Shown: piece by piece, positions 52,427-52,486 of the stretch
How the letters are laid out: each line of letters opens with the position of its first letter
How positions within the stretch are numbered: the first letter of the stretch is position 1
DNA from: Paraburkholderia silviterrae
Lineage (GTDB): Bacteria; Pseudomonadota; Gammaproteobacteria; Burkholderiales; Burkholderiaceae
DNA length: 52,486 nt
Reading direction: 5' to 3'
NCBI RefSeq assembly: GCF_004353915.1
Contig: NZ_SMRP01000041.1
Span: forward strand, 1-52,486
Position numbers and translations under genes: made by a program
Notes under the pieces: model-generated
Told to the model about the DNA's origin: nothing
The model's input: only the letters and a program-made list of their open reading frames with translations
The model's database searches: none

Positions 52427-52486
52427 TGTAGTGGTCCAATGTTCCTGGACACCTCTAAAGGGGATAATTGCTCCAACTGAGGTGAG
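52427..52486. mobile_element. Possible left end of an insertion sequence (incomplete)
   Basis: From TGTAGTGGTCCAATGTTCC the sequence leaves the preceding repeat. TG at the tip, an inverted word pair GGTCC / GGACAC and a purine-rich stretch leading to GAGGTGAG look like an IS3-type end with a transposase start just beyond the window. No transposase sequence is visible. Confidence 0.4.

Overview
The window is a GC-rich (roughly two-thirds GC by eye) stretch of a beta-proteobacterial chromosome or chromid, most likely from the Burkholderiaceae (Paraburkholderia/Caballeronia-like). Pointers are the hutUDIFG order, a small DUF4148-type exported protein beside a metal RND system, many LysR/GntR-controlled catabolic modules, and the intergenic sequence CCCCTGTGCGGGGCGGCAC near the right end, which I recall as common in that group. 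No rRNA, tRNA, CRISPR or phage genes were seen. Long antisense ORFs are codon-bias shadows and were left out.

Layout. (1) 1-4571: end of the histidine utilisation operon, hutU (partial)-hutD-hutI-hutF-hutG, i.e. the variant that goes through formylglutamate to glutamate plus formate. It ends at a strong bidirectional terminator, facing an NCS1 permease gene. (2) 6305-7891: a phospholipase D/cardiolipin synthase-like lipoprotein. (3) 8034-12179: LysR regulator divergent from a gamma-glutamyltransferase-like gene and an MHS-type transporter. (4) 12313-12558: small unknown protein with its own terminator. (5) 12697-17751: 2-hydroxyacid dehydrogenase, divergent from class III CoA-transferase, HMG-CoA lyase-like and VOC genes, a terminator, then a LysR regulator; 17858-19306 is an MFS transporter on the other strand. 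(6) 19632-28218: czcCBA metal efflux pump, a two-component system and a DUF4148-like protein; then a 14-bp x5 tandem repeat and a small lipoprotein. (7) 29135-33998: periplasmic molybdenum hydroxylase (large subunit, 2Fe-2S subunit, three-haem cytochrome c).

(8) 34084-45848 is the most unusual part. Two paralogous operons each carry an MFS transporter and an arylmalonate-decarboxylase/maleate-isomerase-like protein, and each is divergent from a GntR/FCD regulator gene. Operon A continues into a dihydropyrimidinase-like hydrolase and a hydantoin-racemase-like protein that lacks both usual catalytic cysteines. Operon B continues into two tandem beta-lactamase-fold serine hydrolases. An NnrU-like membrane protein lies between them. 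Shared import and regulation with different hydrolases suggests two related catabolic routes that converge on one kind of acid; the substrates are not known to me.

(9) 45872-48098: small membrane protein, MoaD/ThiS-like protein ending in Gly-Gly, a nested set of covarying hairpins, and an Asp-box (BNR) protein. (10) 48256-52286: branched-chain aminotransferase (minus strand), then an AsnC/Lrp regulator, ornithine cyclodeaminase and a CtlX-like citrulline hydrolase, with several TGGCAA/TTGCCA palindromes that look like regulator sites. The right edge probably enters an insertion sequence.

Short tandem repeats of 11-14 bp sit at several gene ends, a recurring pattern not explained by the genes.
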